Of a stretch of 64,000 nucleotides of DNA, positions 1-8,588 are shown piece by piece; position 1 is the stretch's first letter, and each line of letters opens with the position of its first letter. This DNA comes from Roseospirillum parvum (GTDB lineage: Bacteria > Pseudomonadota > Alphaproteobacteria > Rhodospirillales > Rhodospirillaceae): contig NZ_FNCV01000001.1 in the NCBI RefSeq assembly GCF_900100455.1, positions 62,001 through 126,000 on the forward strand. Direction: 5' to 3'. Made by a program: the position numbers and the translations under genes. The notes beneath the pieces were generated by a model. The model ran no database searches. It was not told where the DNA came from and saw nothing but the letters and a program-made list of their open reading frames with translations.

Positions 1-190
1 CCTCGACACCTTCAAGGCCGACCCGATCAGCCAGTTCAAGCTGGAGTCCGAGAGCTACCCGGAGATGGGCGGTCTGGTCGCCGGGCTGGGCCGTCCCACC
101 CTGCTGGTCATGGAGGGCGGCTACGCGGTGGATGACCTGGGCCTGAACACGGCGCGCTTTGTCGAGGGCTTCAGACAGGTGGTGGGATGA
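1..190 (+). CDS. Histone deacetylase-family amidohydrolase, C-terminal part
   Basis: This is the 3' end of a gene that begins before the window; reading starts at base 2. The 62 visible residues contain DTFKADPISQFKL and the tail VMEGGYAV followed by a helix. These match the C-terminus of the HDAC/acetylpolyamine amidohydrolase superfamily, where the GGY tyrosine is the transition-state stabiliser. Such enzymes are zinc-dependent deacetylases of acetylated polyamines or other small amides. The stop overlaps the next start (ATGA), so it is translationally coupled to the exported protein downstream. The zinc ligands lie outside the window, so activity cannot be judged. Confidence 0.8.
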   Translation, partial: LDTFKADPISQFKLESESYPEMGGLVAGLGRPTLLVMEGGYAVDDLGLNTARFVEGFRQVVG

Positions 191-789
191 GGCGGCTCGC
201 CCTGGCCGCCCTGCTCGGCCTGGCGCTGGTCGGGCCAGCCCGGGCCGAGTTGGCGGGTGAGGTGTCGGCCGAAGCGCCCGGTGAGGCGCCCGCGCTGACC
301 CAGCAGTTCGCCGAGCCGGACTACGGCTACCGCCTGTCCTACCCCGCCGACTGGGCGGCCACCCGGCCCGAGCCGTTCACCCTGGTGCTGTCCGGGCGGC
401 TGGACAGCGCCCAGTTCCACACCACCATCAGCGTGGTCAACCAGCCGGCCGGACGGCCCGACGACCCGGAAGCCAGCGCCGAGCGCCTGCTGCGCCGCTA
501 CCTGAACGAAATCCAGGCGGCGGCGACCAAGGCCGAGGTGCTGACCACGGCCCCCTTCCTGCTGCGCCGCGACGGCCCCTTCCTGCGCGGCACCCAGGCG
601 GTGACCCAGTTCCGCCGGGCCGGCGCCTGGGTGCGCCAGTGGGCGGTGGCTGTGGGCCGGCGTGATGCCCCGGTGGTCCACCTGTGGATCTACTCGGCCC
701 CGGTGGAACTGTTCGACGCCACCCGGCCGCTGGCCCAGGCGGTGCTCGAGTCGTGGCACCTGACCGAGCCCCCCGGAGGTGGCCAATGA
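187..789 (+). CDS. Exported protein of unknown function, PsbP/DcrB-like fold possible
   Basis: This 200-residue protein starts with a clear signal peptide: MRR, a hydrophobic core, and an ARA-E cleavage site near residue 20. The mature part contains YGYRLSYPADW, a pattern typical of small periplasmic proteins with a PsbP/DUF1795-like fold. No catalytic motif is visible. It overlaps both neighbours by ATGA, so it forms one transcription unit with the HDAC-family gene and the photolyase. The fold assignment is inference from the short motif; the export signal is read directly. Confidence 0.65.
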   Translation: MRRLALAALLGLALVGPARAELAGEVSAEAPGEAPALTQQFAEPDYGYRLSYPADWAATRPEPFTLVLSGRLDSAQFHTTISVVNQPAGRPDDPEASAERLLRRYLNEIQAAATKAEVLTTAPFLLRRDGPFLRGTQAVTQFRRAGAWVRQWAVAVGRRDAPVVHLWIYSAPVELFDATRPLAQAVLESWHLTEPPGGGQ

Positions 790-2150
790 CCACCGCCCTG
801 GTCTGGCTGCGCGACGATCTGAGGCTGGCCGACAACCCGGCCCTCCTCGCCGCCGCCCAGGCCGGGCCGGTGGTGCCGGTGTACATCCTGGAAGAGCCGG
901 ACGGCGACGGCCAGGGCCCGCGTCCCCTGGGCGGCGCGGCGCGCTGGTGGCTGCACGGGTCGCTGGCCGCGTTGGGCGAGGCACTGGCGGCGCGCGGCAG
1001 CCGGCTGATCCTGGCCCGCGGCCCGGCGGCCGAGGTCATCCCCCGGCTGGCGGCGGCCTGCGGCGCCCAGGCGGTGCACTGGAACCGCCGCCTGGAACCC
1101 GGCGGGCAGGCGGTGGATCGCCACCTGAAAGCCTCCCTGCCGGCCCACGGCCTCGCGGCGGTCAGCCACCGGGCCAACCTGCTGATCGAGCCCTGGCGAG
1201 TGCGTGACGGCCAGCCCTACAAGGTGTTCACCCCCTTCTGGCGCTGGCTGGCGAGCCAGGAGCTGGCCGACCCGCTGCCCGCCCCGGCGCGGCTCGAGGC
1301 GCCCGCCGAATGGCCGCCGTCGGAGGCTCTGGACGCCTGGGCCCTGCGCCCCACCGCGCCCGACTGGGCCGGCGGGCTGCGCGCCACCTGGACCCCCGGC
1401 GAGGCCGCCGCCGCCGACCGCCTGGGCACCTTTCTCGATACCGTCGCCGGCTATCCCGAACAGCGCGACCGGCCCGATCTGGCCGCCACCTCGCGCCTCT
1501 CCCCCCACCTGAGATTCGGCGAGATCAGCCCCCGTCAGGCCGACCACGCGGTGCGCCTCGCCCTCGGCGCCCAGCCCGAGCGGGCCGACGCCCTCGCCGC
1601 CTTCCGCCGCCAACTGGCCTGGCGCGAGTTCAGCTGCCACCAGCTCCACGCCTTCCCGGCCCTGGCCAGCCAGCCCCTGAAACCCGCCTTCGCCCGCTTC
1701 CCCTGGCGCCCCGACGACGACCACGCCCGCGCCCTGTTCAGCGCCTGGAGTCGCGGCCGGACCGGGATCGACCTGATCGACGCCGGCATGGCCGAGCTGT
1801 GGCACAGCGGCTGGATGCACAACCGCGTGCGCATGGTCGCCGCCTCGCTGCTCACCAAGAACCTGCGCCTGCCCTGGCAATGGGGCGAAGCCTGGTTCTG
1901 GGATACCCTGGTCGACGCCGACCCGGCCAACAATCCCGCCGGCTGGCAATGGGTCGCCGGATGCGGCGCCGACGCCGCCCCCTTCTTCCGGGTCTTCAAC
2001 CCGGAGACCCAGGCCAGCCGCTTCGATCCCACCGCCACCTACCGTCGCCACTGGCTGGGCAACCGCCAACGCCCACCCCCCATCGTCAACCTGAAAACCT
2101 CCCGCGCCGAGGCGCTGGCGGCCTACAAGGACATGGGCGAGGGGGCGTGA
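786..2150 (+). CDS. phrB: Deoxyribodipyrimidine photo-lyase
   Basis: This is a 454-residue class I CPD photolyase that splits UV-induced pyrimidine dimers using light, FAD and an antenna chromophore. The start chosen (MTTALVWLRDDLRLADN) gives the canonical N-terminus and overlaps the upstream stop by ATGA; a longer reading from 684 lacks homology. The FAD-binding half shows RLSPHLRFGEISPR, WREF, GWMHNRVRM, and the DPANNPAGWQWVAGCGADAAP block with the conserved N/W residues. Length is normal for the family. It ends next to a 539-bp repeat region and is convergent with the aldehyde dehydrogenase gene. Confidence 0.93.
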   Translation: MTTALVWLRDDLRLADNPALLAAAQAGPVVPVYILEEPDGDGQGPRPLGGAARWWLHGSLAALGEALAARGSRLILARGPAAEVIPRLAAACGAQAVHWNRRLEPGGQAVDRHLKASLPAHGLAAVSHRANLLIEPWRVRDGQPYKVFTPFWRWLASQELADPLPAPARLEAPAEWPPSEALDAWALRPTAPDWAGGLRATWTPGEAAAADRLGTFLDTVAGYPEQRDRPDLAATSRLSPHLRFGEISPRQADHAVRLALGAQPERADALAAFRRQLAWREFSCHQLHAFPALASQPLKPAFARFPWRPDDDHARALFSAWSRGRTGIDLIDAGMAELWHSGWMHNRVRMVAASLLTKNLRLPWQWGEAWFWDTLVDADPANNPAGWQWVAGCGADAAPFFRVFNPETQASRFDPTATYRRHWLGNRQRPPPIVNLKTSRAEALAAYKDMGEGA

Positions 2151-2689
2151 CGGGGGCGCGGGGGCCTTGCCCCCGAACCCCCACACCATCAGATCGGGGG
2201 CCTTGCCCCCAAACCCCCACCGGGGGATCGAAGGCGATCCCCCGGACCCCCTCCTTTCGTTGGAGCGGAACGCAGGGGTAAAGCCAAATGCAGATGGTGT
2301 TTGGGTGCAGGCCAGCTTCGCTGGCCTGCGGAACCGACAAACCGACCGCACAACGGCAGGTGCTCCATGGGTCGGTTTTTGGTTGCGGGCCGGCAAGGCC
2401 GGCCTGCCTTAAAAAACCCCCGCCCAACCTCAGGCACGGCCGACGACCCGACCTCGAAAAAGCCATGGCGGGGGTCCGGGGGACCCCCAGGGTCCCCCGG
2501 CGGGGTTCAAAGGGGCGGAGCCCCTTTGAGTCTTGCTCGTGCGCGCACCGTCGTCGCTCGGCTTTCAGCCTCACTCGGGGTGCGCGCGGGGGCGGAGCCC
2601 CTTTGAGTCTTGCTCGTGCGCGCACCGTCGTCGCTCGGCTTTCAGCCTCGCTCGGGGTGCGCGCGGGGGCGGCGCCCCCTTCGTTGCCC
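2151..2689. repeat. Intergenic G-rich modular repeat region
   Basis: No gene is seen in this convergent gap. It is built of modules that recur elsewhere in the window. They are GGGGCCTTGCCCCC-type short palindromes, a CCTCCTTTCGTTGGAG module, and two hairpins with 10-bp arms at 2307-2329 (loop TTC) and 2385-2407 (loop AAG). A GGGTCC/GGGACC palindrome near 2470-2500 and an AAAGGGGCGGAGCCCCTTT hairpin near 2510-2528 follow. The stretch around 2307-2350 reappears inverted at 18915-18961. The hairpins could serve as bidirectional terminators for phrB and the dehydrogenase. Confidence 0.75.
2512..2665. repeat. 77-bp tandem duplication
   Basis: Two adjacent copies of about 77 bp (2512-2588 and 2589-2665) differ by roughly one base. 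Each starts with the GGGGCGGAGCCCC palindrome and contains CTTGCTCGTGCGCGCACC. A third partial palindrome (GGGGGCGGCGCCCCC) follows directly. Confidence 0.85.
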
Positions 2690-4138
2690 TCAGTCCACCG
2701 TCGGCCAGCCGCTGACGGCTTTCACTTCCAGGAAGTCTTCCAGGCCCCATCGGCCGCCTTCGCGTCCGTTGCCGGATTGTTTGTAGCCGCCGAAGGGCGA
2801 GCCGGCGGCGCGGCCGCTGCCGTTCAGTTGGACCATGCCGGCGCGCAGTCGCTTGGAGACCCGGCGGGCCCGTTCGGGATCGCCGGTCTGCACGTAGGCG
2901 GAGAGGCCGTAGGGGGTATCGTTGGCGATTTCGATGGCTTCGTTTTCGTCGGCGACGGGGATCATGGCGAGCACCGGGCCGAAGATTTCCTCGCGGGCGA
3001 TGGTCATGTCGTTGGTCACGTCGGCGAACACGGTGGGGCGCACGAAGTAGCCGCGATTGAAGCCTTCGGGGCGTCCCGGGCCGCCGGCGACGAGGCGGGC
3101 GCCGTCGTCGATGCCGGCCTGGATCAGGGTTTGCACCTTGTCGAACTGGGTCTGGCTGACCAGCGGGCCGATGTGGTTGCCTTCCTCGGCCGGCGGGCCG
3201 ACCTTGGCCTTGGCGGCCACTTCGGCGGCGATTCCAACGGCGTCATCGTAGACGCTGCGCTCGACCAGCATGCGGGTGGGGGCGTTGCACGACTGGCCGG
3301 TGTTCTGGAGGCAGTGGAGCACGCCGCGCTTCACCGCCTTGGCGAGGTCGGGGACGTCGGCGAAGACGAGGTTGGGCGACTTGCCGCCCAGTTCCAGCGA
3401 GACCCGCTTCACGGTGTCGGCGGCGGCCTTGCTGACCGCGATGCCGGCCCGGGTGGAGCCGGTGAAGCTGACCATGTCGATGCCGGGGTGGCAGGAGAGG
3501 GCGGCGCCCACTTCCGGGCCGTCGCCGTTGACCAGATTGAAGACGCCGGCCGGCACCCCGGCCTCTTCCAGGATGTCGGCGAACAGCAGGGCCGACATGG
3601 GGGCGATTTCCGAGGGCTTGAGGACCACCGTGCAGCCGGCGGCCAGCGCCGGGATGACCTTCAGGGTGACCTGGTTCATGGGCCAGTTCCACGGCGTGAT
3701 CAGGCCGCAGACGCCGATCGGCTCATGCACGATGTACTCGTCGCGGGCGTCGTCGCGCAGCGGGTGTTCGAAGGTGAACTCTTCCAGCACCCGGATGAAG
3801 GCGTCGATGTGCTCCTGCCCGGCCGCTGCCTGGGCCCGGGTGGCCAGGGTCATGGGGGCGCCCATCTCGCGCGAGATGGCCTTGGCCATGTCGTTGGTCC
3901 GGCGCTCATAGATCTTGGAGATGCGCCGCAAGAGGTCGAGGCGTTCCTCGCGGCTGGTCAGGCTGAAGCTGTCGAAGGCCCGGCGGGCGGCGGCCACCGC
4001 CCGTTCCACGTCGGCCGCCGAGCCCAGCGAGATTTCGGCGTAGGGGGTTTCGTCGGCCGGGTCGATGACCGGGAACGGCCGCGCCGTCAGGGGGGCCACC
4101 CACTGGCCGTCGATGAAGAACGTGGTGCGCTGTTCCAT
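2690..4138 (-). CDS. NAD(P)-dependent aldehyde dehydrogenase
   Basis: This 482-residue cytosolic enzyme of the ALDH superfamily oxidises an aldehyde to the acid. The key parts are in order: TPWNWP (148-153), the cofactor segment VVLKPSE, FTGSTRAG, the general base Glu249 in LELGGKSP, the nucleophile Cys284 in GQSCNAP, EEIFGPV, and the C-terminal PFGGYKQSGNGREGG. The nearest groups are broad-specificity ALDHs; the substrate cannot be read from the sequence. The start at 4138 has AACGGAGG just upstream. It is transcribed alone: the next minus-strand gene upstream ends about 190 bp away, and the phrB gene is convergent. Confidence 0.9.
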   Translation of the reverse strand: MEQRTTFFIDGQWVAPLTARPFPVIDPADETPYAEISLGSAADVERAVAAARRAFDSFSLTSREERLDLLRRISKIYERRTNDMAKAISREMGAPMTLATRAQAAAGQEHIDAFIRVLEEFTFEHPLRDDARDEYIVHEPIGVCGLITPWNWPMNQVTLKVIPALAAGCTVVLKPSEIAPMSALLFADILEEAGVPAGVFNLVNGDGPEVGAALSCHPGIDMVSFTGSTRAGIAVSKAAADTVKRVSLELGGKSPNLVFADVPDLAKAVKRGVLHCLQNTGQSCNAPTRMLVERSVYDDAVGIAAEVAAKAKVGPPAEEGNHIGPLVSQTQFDKVQTLIQAGIDDGARLVAGGPGRPEGFNRGYFVRPTVFADVTNDMTIAREEIFGPVLAMIPVADENEAIEIANDTPYGLSAYVQTGDPERARRVSKRLRAGMVQLNGSGRAAGSPFGGYKQSGNGREGGRWGLEDFLEVKAVSGWPTVD

Positions 4139-4270
4139 GGAGAACCTCCGTTGCAGGGGTCAGCTTGTGTGTCAAATATACCGAACAGCGGTAGCCCCGT
4201 GTCGGAGCGCCGTCAAGGGCGTGTGCGTGATGGGTGATGGGCCAGAAGTCCCCAGGCTTTTGATCTTGCG

Positions 4271-4315
4271 GCAAATCGTCGTCGCCACCCGTTCCTGATC
4301 GCGACGCCGATTTGC
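4271..4315 (-). terminator. Hairpin downstream of the ABC importer operon
   Basis: Arms of 15 bp (4271-4285 and 4301-4315, one mismatch) separated by 15 nt lie 11 bp beyond the last permease stop on the minus strand. No T-run follows, so it may be a 3'-end stabiliser or a weak terminator rather than a classical intrinsic one. Confidence 0.45.
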
Positions 4316-4325
4316 TCACGGAGGC

Positions 4326-5132
4326 CTACTTGATGCCGGCGCGCAGGAAGGATTGCACGAACTGCTTCTGGAACAGAAGGAAGGCCAGCACCAGGGGGGC
4401 CACGGCGAGCAGGGTGGCGGCCGAGATGACCGACCAGTCGACCCCCGATTCGGGGGCGCCGAAAATGGCCAGCCCGACGGTCAGCGGCCGGGTTTCGGTG
4501 GAGTTGGTGACCACCAGCGGCCACAGGAAGTTGTTCCAGTGGTGGCTGACCGAGACCAGGGCGTAGGCCAGATAGGTCGGCCGGGCGAGCGGCATGTAGA
4601 CCCGCCACAGGATGCCCAGCGTGCCGGCGCCCTCCACCCGGGCGGCGTCCTCCAGCTCGACCGGCACGCCCTTGAAGGCCTGGCGCAGAAGGAAGATGCC
4701 GAAGGCCGAGGCCATGTAGGGCAGGGCGACGCCGGGGATGGTGTCGATCAGGCCAAGCTGGCTGAGGGTGGCGTAGTTCTTCACGATCAGCACTTCGGGC
4801 ACGATCATCAACTGGACCAGGACCAGCAGGAAAACCGCCTCGCGCCCCGGGAAGGCAAAGCGGGCGAAGGCATAGGCGGCCAGGGTGCACAGCACCAGTT
4901 GGCCGAGCAGGATCAGGCTGACCAAAAGGAAGGTGTTGAGGAAGTAGCGGGCGAAGGGGGCGCGTTCCCAGGCGGTGGCGAAGTTGTCCAGGGTTAGCCG
5001 GGCCAGCGGGTCGAAGGTGACGGCGAACTCCGGCGGGTGGAAGGCGGCCCACAGGGCGTAGAGCAGGGGCGCCATCCAGAGCACGGCGAGCAGCCAGGCG
5101 GCGGCGGTTTCCAGGGGGGCGGGGCGGCTCAT
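4326..5132 (-). CDS. Carbohydrate ABC transporter permease, UgpE/MalG-like
   Basis: This 268-residue inner-membrane permease is the second channel subunit of the importer. It has about six membrane segments and the cytoplasmic EAA loop EDAARVEGAGTLGILWR, which docks the ATPase. The start MSRPAPLETAAAW overlaps the upstream permease stop by ATGA. It is the last gene of the minus-strand operon of regulator, ATPase, binding protein and two permeases, followed by a hairpin at 4271-4315. The family (CUT1) imports sugars, polyols or glycerol-3-phosphate; the exact substrate is unknown. Confidence 0.9.
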   Translation of the reverse strand: MSRPAPLETAAAWLLAVLWMAPLLYALWAAFHPPEFAVTFDPLARLTLDNFATAWERAPFARYFLNTFLLVSLILLGQLVLCTLAAYAFARFAFPGREAVFLLVLVQLMIVPEVLIVKNYATLSQLGLIDTIPGVALPYMASAFGIFLLRQAFKGVPVELEDAARVEGAGTLGILWRVYMPLARPTYLAYALVSVSHHWNNFLWPLVVTNSTETRPLTVGLAIFGAPESGVDWSVISAATLLAVAPLVLAFLLFQKQFVQSFLRAGIK

Positions 5133-6007
5133 CGGTAGTGCACCCGCTTGTCGAGCAACAGGAACTGGCCCACCCCGAGCACCGCCAACAGGGCCAGCAG
5201 GACCATGGTCAGGGTGGCGGCGTAGGCGGTGTCGAAGAACGAGAAGGCGGTTTCGTAGATGTAGTAGAGCAGAAGGTTCGAGGCGTTGTCCGGCCCGCCC
5301 TTGGTCAGGATGAACAGGTGGTCGACCAGCTTGAAGCTGTTCAGCACGGCGTTGATCAAGACGAACAGGGTGGTCGGCATGAGCAGCGGGAAGGTGAGGC
5401 GCCGGAACACCACCCAGCGCCCGGCCCCTTCCAGGCGGGCCGCCTCGAACAGCTCGGGGGGCAGGGTCTGCAGGGCGGCGAGGTAGAAGATCATGAAGAA
5501 CCCGGCCTCCTTCCACACCGTCATCACCATCAGGCAGCCGAGCACGGTGTCGGTGTCGCCCAGCCAGTTGTGGCCGGGCAGGCCGAAGCGGGCACCGATC
5601 TGGTCGAGCAGGCCGATTCCCGGGGTGTAGAAGAACAGCCAGATGTTGGCCACGGCGATCATCGGCAGGATGGTCGGGGTGAAGTAGGCCAGCCGGACCA
5701 ATCCCCGGGCCGGCAGGCGGCGGTTGACCCACAGGGCCATCACAAGGGCCAGGGCGATGGCGGCGGGCACCGTGCCCAGGGCGAACAGCACGGTGTTGAG
5801 GAGCACCTTGGCGAACACCGGATCGTCGAGCAGAAGCCGGTAGTTGCCGGCCCCGACAAAGCGGCTGGGGCGGATCACCGTGCCGGTGGAGAACAGGGAA
5901 TCGAGGAAGGTGGCGACCGCCGGATAGTGGGTGAAGCCGACCAGCAGCACCGCCGCTGGCAGAAGCAGCAGCCAGCCATGGATGAGGGTGCGGCGGTGGG
6001 CGGTCAT
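5129..6007 (-). CDS. Carbohydrate ABC transporter permease, UgpA/MalF-like
   Basis: This 292-residue inner-membrane permease pairs with the UgpE-like subunit. An N-terminal membrane helix (WLLLLPAAVLLVGFTHYP) is followed by further helices and the EAA loop EAARLEGAGRWVVFRRLTFP. It lies about 70 bp downstream of the binding-protein gene and overlaps the next permease by ATGA. Its length and topology are those of CUT1 family permeases. Confidence 0.9.
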   Translation of the reverse strand: MTAHRRTLIHGWLLLLPAAVLLVGFTHYPAVATFLDSLFSTGTVIRPSRFVGAGNYRLLLDDPVFAKVLLNTVLFALGTVPAAIALALVMALWVNRRLPARGLVRLAYFTPTILPMIAVANIWLFFYTPGIGLLDQIGARFGLPGHNWLGDTDTVLGCLMVMTVWKEAGFFMIFYLAALQTLPPELFEAARLEGAGRWVVFRRLTFPLLMPTTLFVLINAVLNSFKLVDHLFILTKGGPDNASNLLLYYIYETAFSFFDTAYAATLTMVLLALLAVLGVGQFLLLDKRVHYR

Positions 6008-6077
6008 CTGAGGGTCCGATCCCGGGTGGGGGTGCCGGGCTCCCGCGGGAGGGAGCCCGGCGCCGGAGGTTTGGATC

Positions 6078-7349
6078 TTAACGGTAGGGCTTGAGCAGGC
6101 GGTCGGCCTCGGCCTGGGCCTCGGTGAGGGCGGCCTCGGGGCTCTTGGCGCCGGTCAGGGCGGCCTGGATGGCGTCGTCGAGCAGCTTGCGCACGCGGCC
6201 GGTCTGGTAGGTGGACAGCTCGGCGGTGGCGAACTCAAGCTGGTCGCGGGCCACCGCGGCGGGCGGGAAGTCGGCCACGTAGTCCTTGAGCGCCTGGGTC
6301 TGGTAGGCGGCCGGCGAGATGCCGATGTAGCCGGTCTCCATCGACCACTGGGCGGAGCGCTCGGGGCTGGTCATGAACTTGACCAGCTTCAGCGCGGCGG
6401 CCTTCTCGGCGTCGGTCGACTGCTTGAAGAGATAGAAGTTGCCGCCGCCGGTGGGGGTGCCGCGCTGCACGCTGGCCGGCAGCATGGCCACCCCGAAGTC
6501 GAACCCGGCGTTCTTCTTGACCGCGGTCAGGTTGCCGGTGGAGTGCCACATGATGGCGGTTTTGCCCTCCAGGAAGTTCTGGCGCAGGGTGCCCCACTCG
6601 ATGGTCCCCTCGGGCATCGCCTTGTGCTCGGTGGCCAGGGCGCGCCAGTAGTCGAGCGCCGCGATCACCGCCGGATCGTCGAAGTAGGTTTCCTTGCCGT
6701 CGGCATCCATCAGCACCTGGCCGTTCTGCTTGGTCAGGGCGCCGAACATCCAGTAGGGATAGCCGGTGGAGGGGATCATCACCCCCCAGCGATCATCGGT
6801 GGTCAGTTTTTTGCCCATCTCGGCCAGCTCGTCCCAGGTGGCGGGCGGGTGCTCGGGGTCGAGGCCGGCGTCGCGGAAGGCATCCTTGTTGTAGTACATG
6901 ACGATGGTCGAGCGCTGGAAAGGCACGCCCCAGGTCTTGCCCAGGGTGCGGCCGTTTTCCATCAGGGCCGGATAGAAGCTCTCCAGCCAGGCCTTGTCGG
7001 CGTCGGTTTTCACCACGTCGTCGAAGGCGACGATGGCGTCCTGCTCGATCAGGTCGTAGATGTCGATGGAGAACATCACCGACAGCTGGGCCGGCTCGCC
7101 GGCGTTGAGGGCGGCCAGGGCCTTGATGCGGGCATCGTTGTAGTTGCCGGCGTAGATGGCGTTGACGTCGATCTCCGGGTTGGCGGCCTCGAAGTCGGCG
7201 ATCATGGAATCGACCACGGCGGTGAGCGGCCCGCCGACCGCCACCGGGTAGTACATGGTCAGCTCGGTCTTGGCCTCGGCGGGCGCGGTCAGCCCCAGCA
7301 CCCCGGCGCAGACCGCGCCGAGAACAGCGGTTTTCACGGCCTTCATCAT
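6078..7349 (-). CDS. Periplasmic solute-binding protein of a CUT1 ABC importer, UgpB-like
   Basis: This 423-residue exported protein captures the substrate for the importer. The start MMKAVKTAVLG is chosen because AAAGGAAAGG lies just upstream and it opens a signal peptide ending at APAEA-K. A longer reading from 7412 adds 21 hydrophilic residues ahead of the signal and is unlikely. The mature part fits family 1 extracellular binding proteins (TELTMYYPVAVGG, FNYNDARI-like, VPFQRSTIVMYYNKDAF, MWHSTGNL). Similarity to glycerol-3-phosphate binding protein UgpB is strongest by eye, but specificity is inference. Confidence 0.88.
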   Translation of the reverse strand: MMKAVKTAVLGAVCAGVLGLTAPAEAKTELTMYYPVAVGGPLTAVVDSMIADFEAANPEIDVNAIYAGNYNDARIKALAALNAGEPAQLSVMFSIDIYDLIEQDAIVAFDDVVKTDADKAWLESFYPALMENGRTLGKTWGVPFQRSTIVMYYNKDAFRDAGLDPEHPPATWDELAEMGKKLTTDDRWGVMIPSTGYPYWMFGALTKQNGQVLMDADGKETYFDDPAVIAALDYWRALATEHKAMPEGTIEWGTLRQNFLEGKTAIMWHSTGNLTAVKKNAGFDFGVAMLPASVQRGTPTGGGNFYLFKQSTDAEKAAALKLVKFMTSPERSAQWSMETGYIGISPAAYQTQALKDYVADFPPAAVARDQLEFATAELSTYQTGRVRKLLDDAIQAALTGAKSPEAALTEAQAEADRLLKPYR

Positions 7350-7451
7350 GATGTGATACCTTTCCTTTTCATCGTCGCGGTTGGTGCAGCCCTCCCCCAG
7401 CGGGGAGTTCAAGGGTGACAGGCGCGGCTGCGGCGGTCGGCGCGCCCCCCG

Positions 7452-8588
7452 TCAGGCGGGGCGCGTCGCAAGAGGCAGGATCCGTGGCAGCGGGTCCTGC
7501 CTCCGTCCATCGGGTCCGAACAGGTGCAGGTCGGCCGGCGCGAAGCGAAGGCGCAGGGCCTCGCCCCGGCGCAGGCGGACCCGCCCCGGCAGGCGGACCT
7601 GGATCGGGGGTGGGGTGTCGGGGCCCGGGGGATCGGGCAGGTCAGGGCCGGGGCGCACCCCGACCACGGTGTCGGCGCCGTGGTAGTCCTCGCTGTCGAC
7701 CACCACCAGGATGCCCTGGCCCGGGGTGTCGGCGGACTCCAGCATCAGGTGCTCCGGGCGCACCCCGAGCCGGCAGCCCTCGGGCAGCGAATGGGCGAAC
7801 AGCGGGCGGCGTTCGACATCGCCGGCCAGGCACACCTGGCCGTCCGCCTCCACGCTGAGCGGCATCAGGTTCATCGGCGGCACGCCGATGAAGCGGGCGG
7901 CGAAGGGGGTCTCCGGGGCGGCATACAGCTCTTCCGGCGGGCCTTCCTGGACCAGCCGGCCGCCGTTCAGCAGCACCACATGGTCGGCCATGGACATGGC
8001 CTCGGTCTGGTCGTGGGTGACGTAGAGCACGGTCATGCCCAGGCGCCGTTGCAGGGCCTTCAGCTCCAGGCGCATCTCCTGGCGCAGGCGGGCGTCGAGG
8101 TTGGACAGCGGCTCGTCCATCAGGCAGACGGCGGTCTCGGCGACCACCGCCCGGGCCAGGGCGACGCGCTGGCGCTGGCCGCCCGACAGCGCCGCCGGCT
8201 TGCGGGCCAGCAGGTCGCCCAGGCCGACCAGCTCGGCCGCCTGGGCCAGCCGGCGGGCCCGCTCGGGCGCCGGGACGCGGCGCACCTTGAGGCCGAAGAC
8301 GATGTTCTCGGCCACCGACAGGTGGGGGAACAGGGCGTAGGACTGGAAGACCATGGAAACGCCGCGCCGCGCCGGGTCGCGCCCGGTGACGTCGGCCCCG
8401 TCGATCAGCACCCGCCCCTGGCTGGGCGTTTCCAGCCCGGCGACGAGGCGCAGCAGGGTGGACTTGCCGCACCCCGAGGGGCCGAGCAGAACCACGAAGC
8501 TGCCCGCCTCGGCGCTGAACGAGACCTCGCTCAGGGCCTTTGTCTGGCCCCACTGCTTGCAAAGGCCCTGGACCTCGACGCGGCTCAT
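7452..8588 (-). CDS. ABC importer ATPase, UgpC/MalK-like
   Basis: This 378-residue cytoplasmic ATPase powers the importer. It shows Walker A GPSGCGKST, the Q-loop VFQSYALFPHL, the signature LSGGQRQR, Walker B VCLMDEPLSNLDAR and switch His in VTHDQTEA. A TOBE-type C-terminal domain follows (LGVRPEHLML), usual for CUT1 ATPases. The start overlaps the regulator stop by ATGA. Placement before the binding protein is less usual than at the operon end, and about 100 bp separate it from that gene. Confidence 0.92.
   Translation of the reverse strand: MSRVEVQGLCKQWGQTKALSEVSFSAEAGSFVVLLGPSGCGKSTLLRLVAGLETPSQGRVLIDGADVTGRDPARRGVSMVFQSYALFPHLSVAENIVFGLKVRRVPAPERARRLAQAAELVGLGDLLARKPAALSGGQRQRVALARAVVAETAVCLMDEPLSNLDARLRQEMRLELKALQRRLGMTVLYVTHDQTEAMSMADHVVLLNGGRLVQEGPPEELYAAPETPFAARFIGVPPMNLMPLSVEADGQVCLAGDVERRPLFAHSLPEGCRLGVRPEHLMLESADTPGQGILVVVDSEDYHGADTVVGVRPGPDLPDPPGPDTPPPIQVRLPGRVRLRRGEALRLRFAPADLHLFGPDGRRQDPLPRILPLATRPA

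Noticed and set aside
2288-4237. 649-residue plus-strand open frame across the aldehyde dehydrogenase gene
   Set aside because: It is antisense to a gene with full catalytic motifs and has a low-complexity Gly/Asp/Val-rich composition typical of shadow frames in high-GC DNA.
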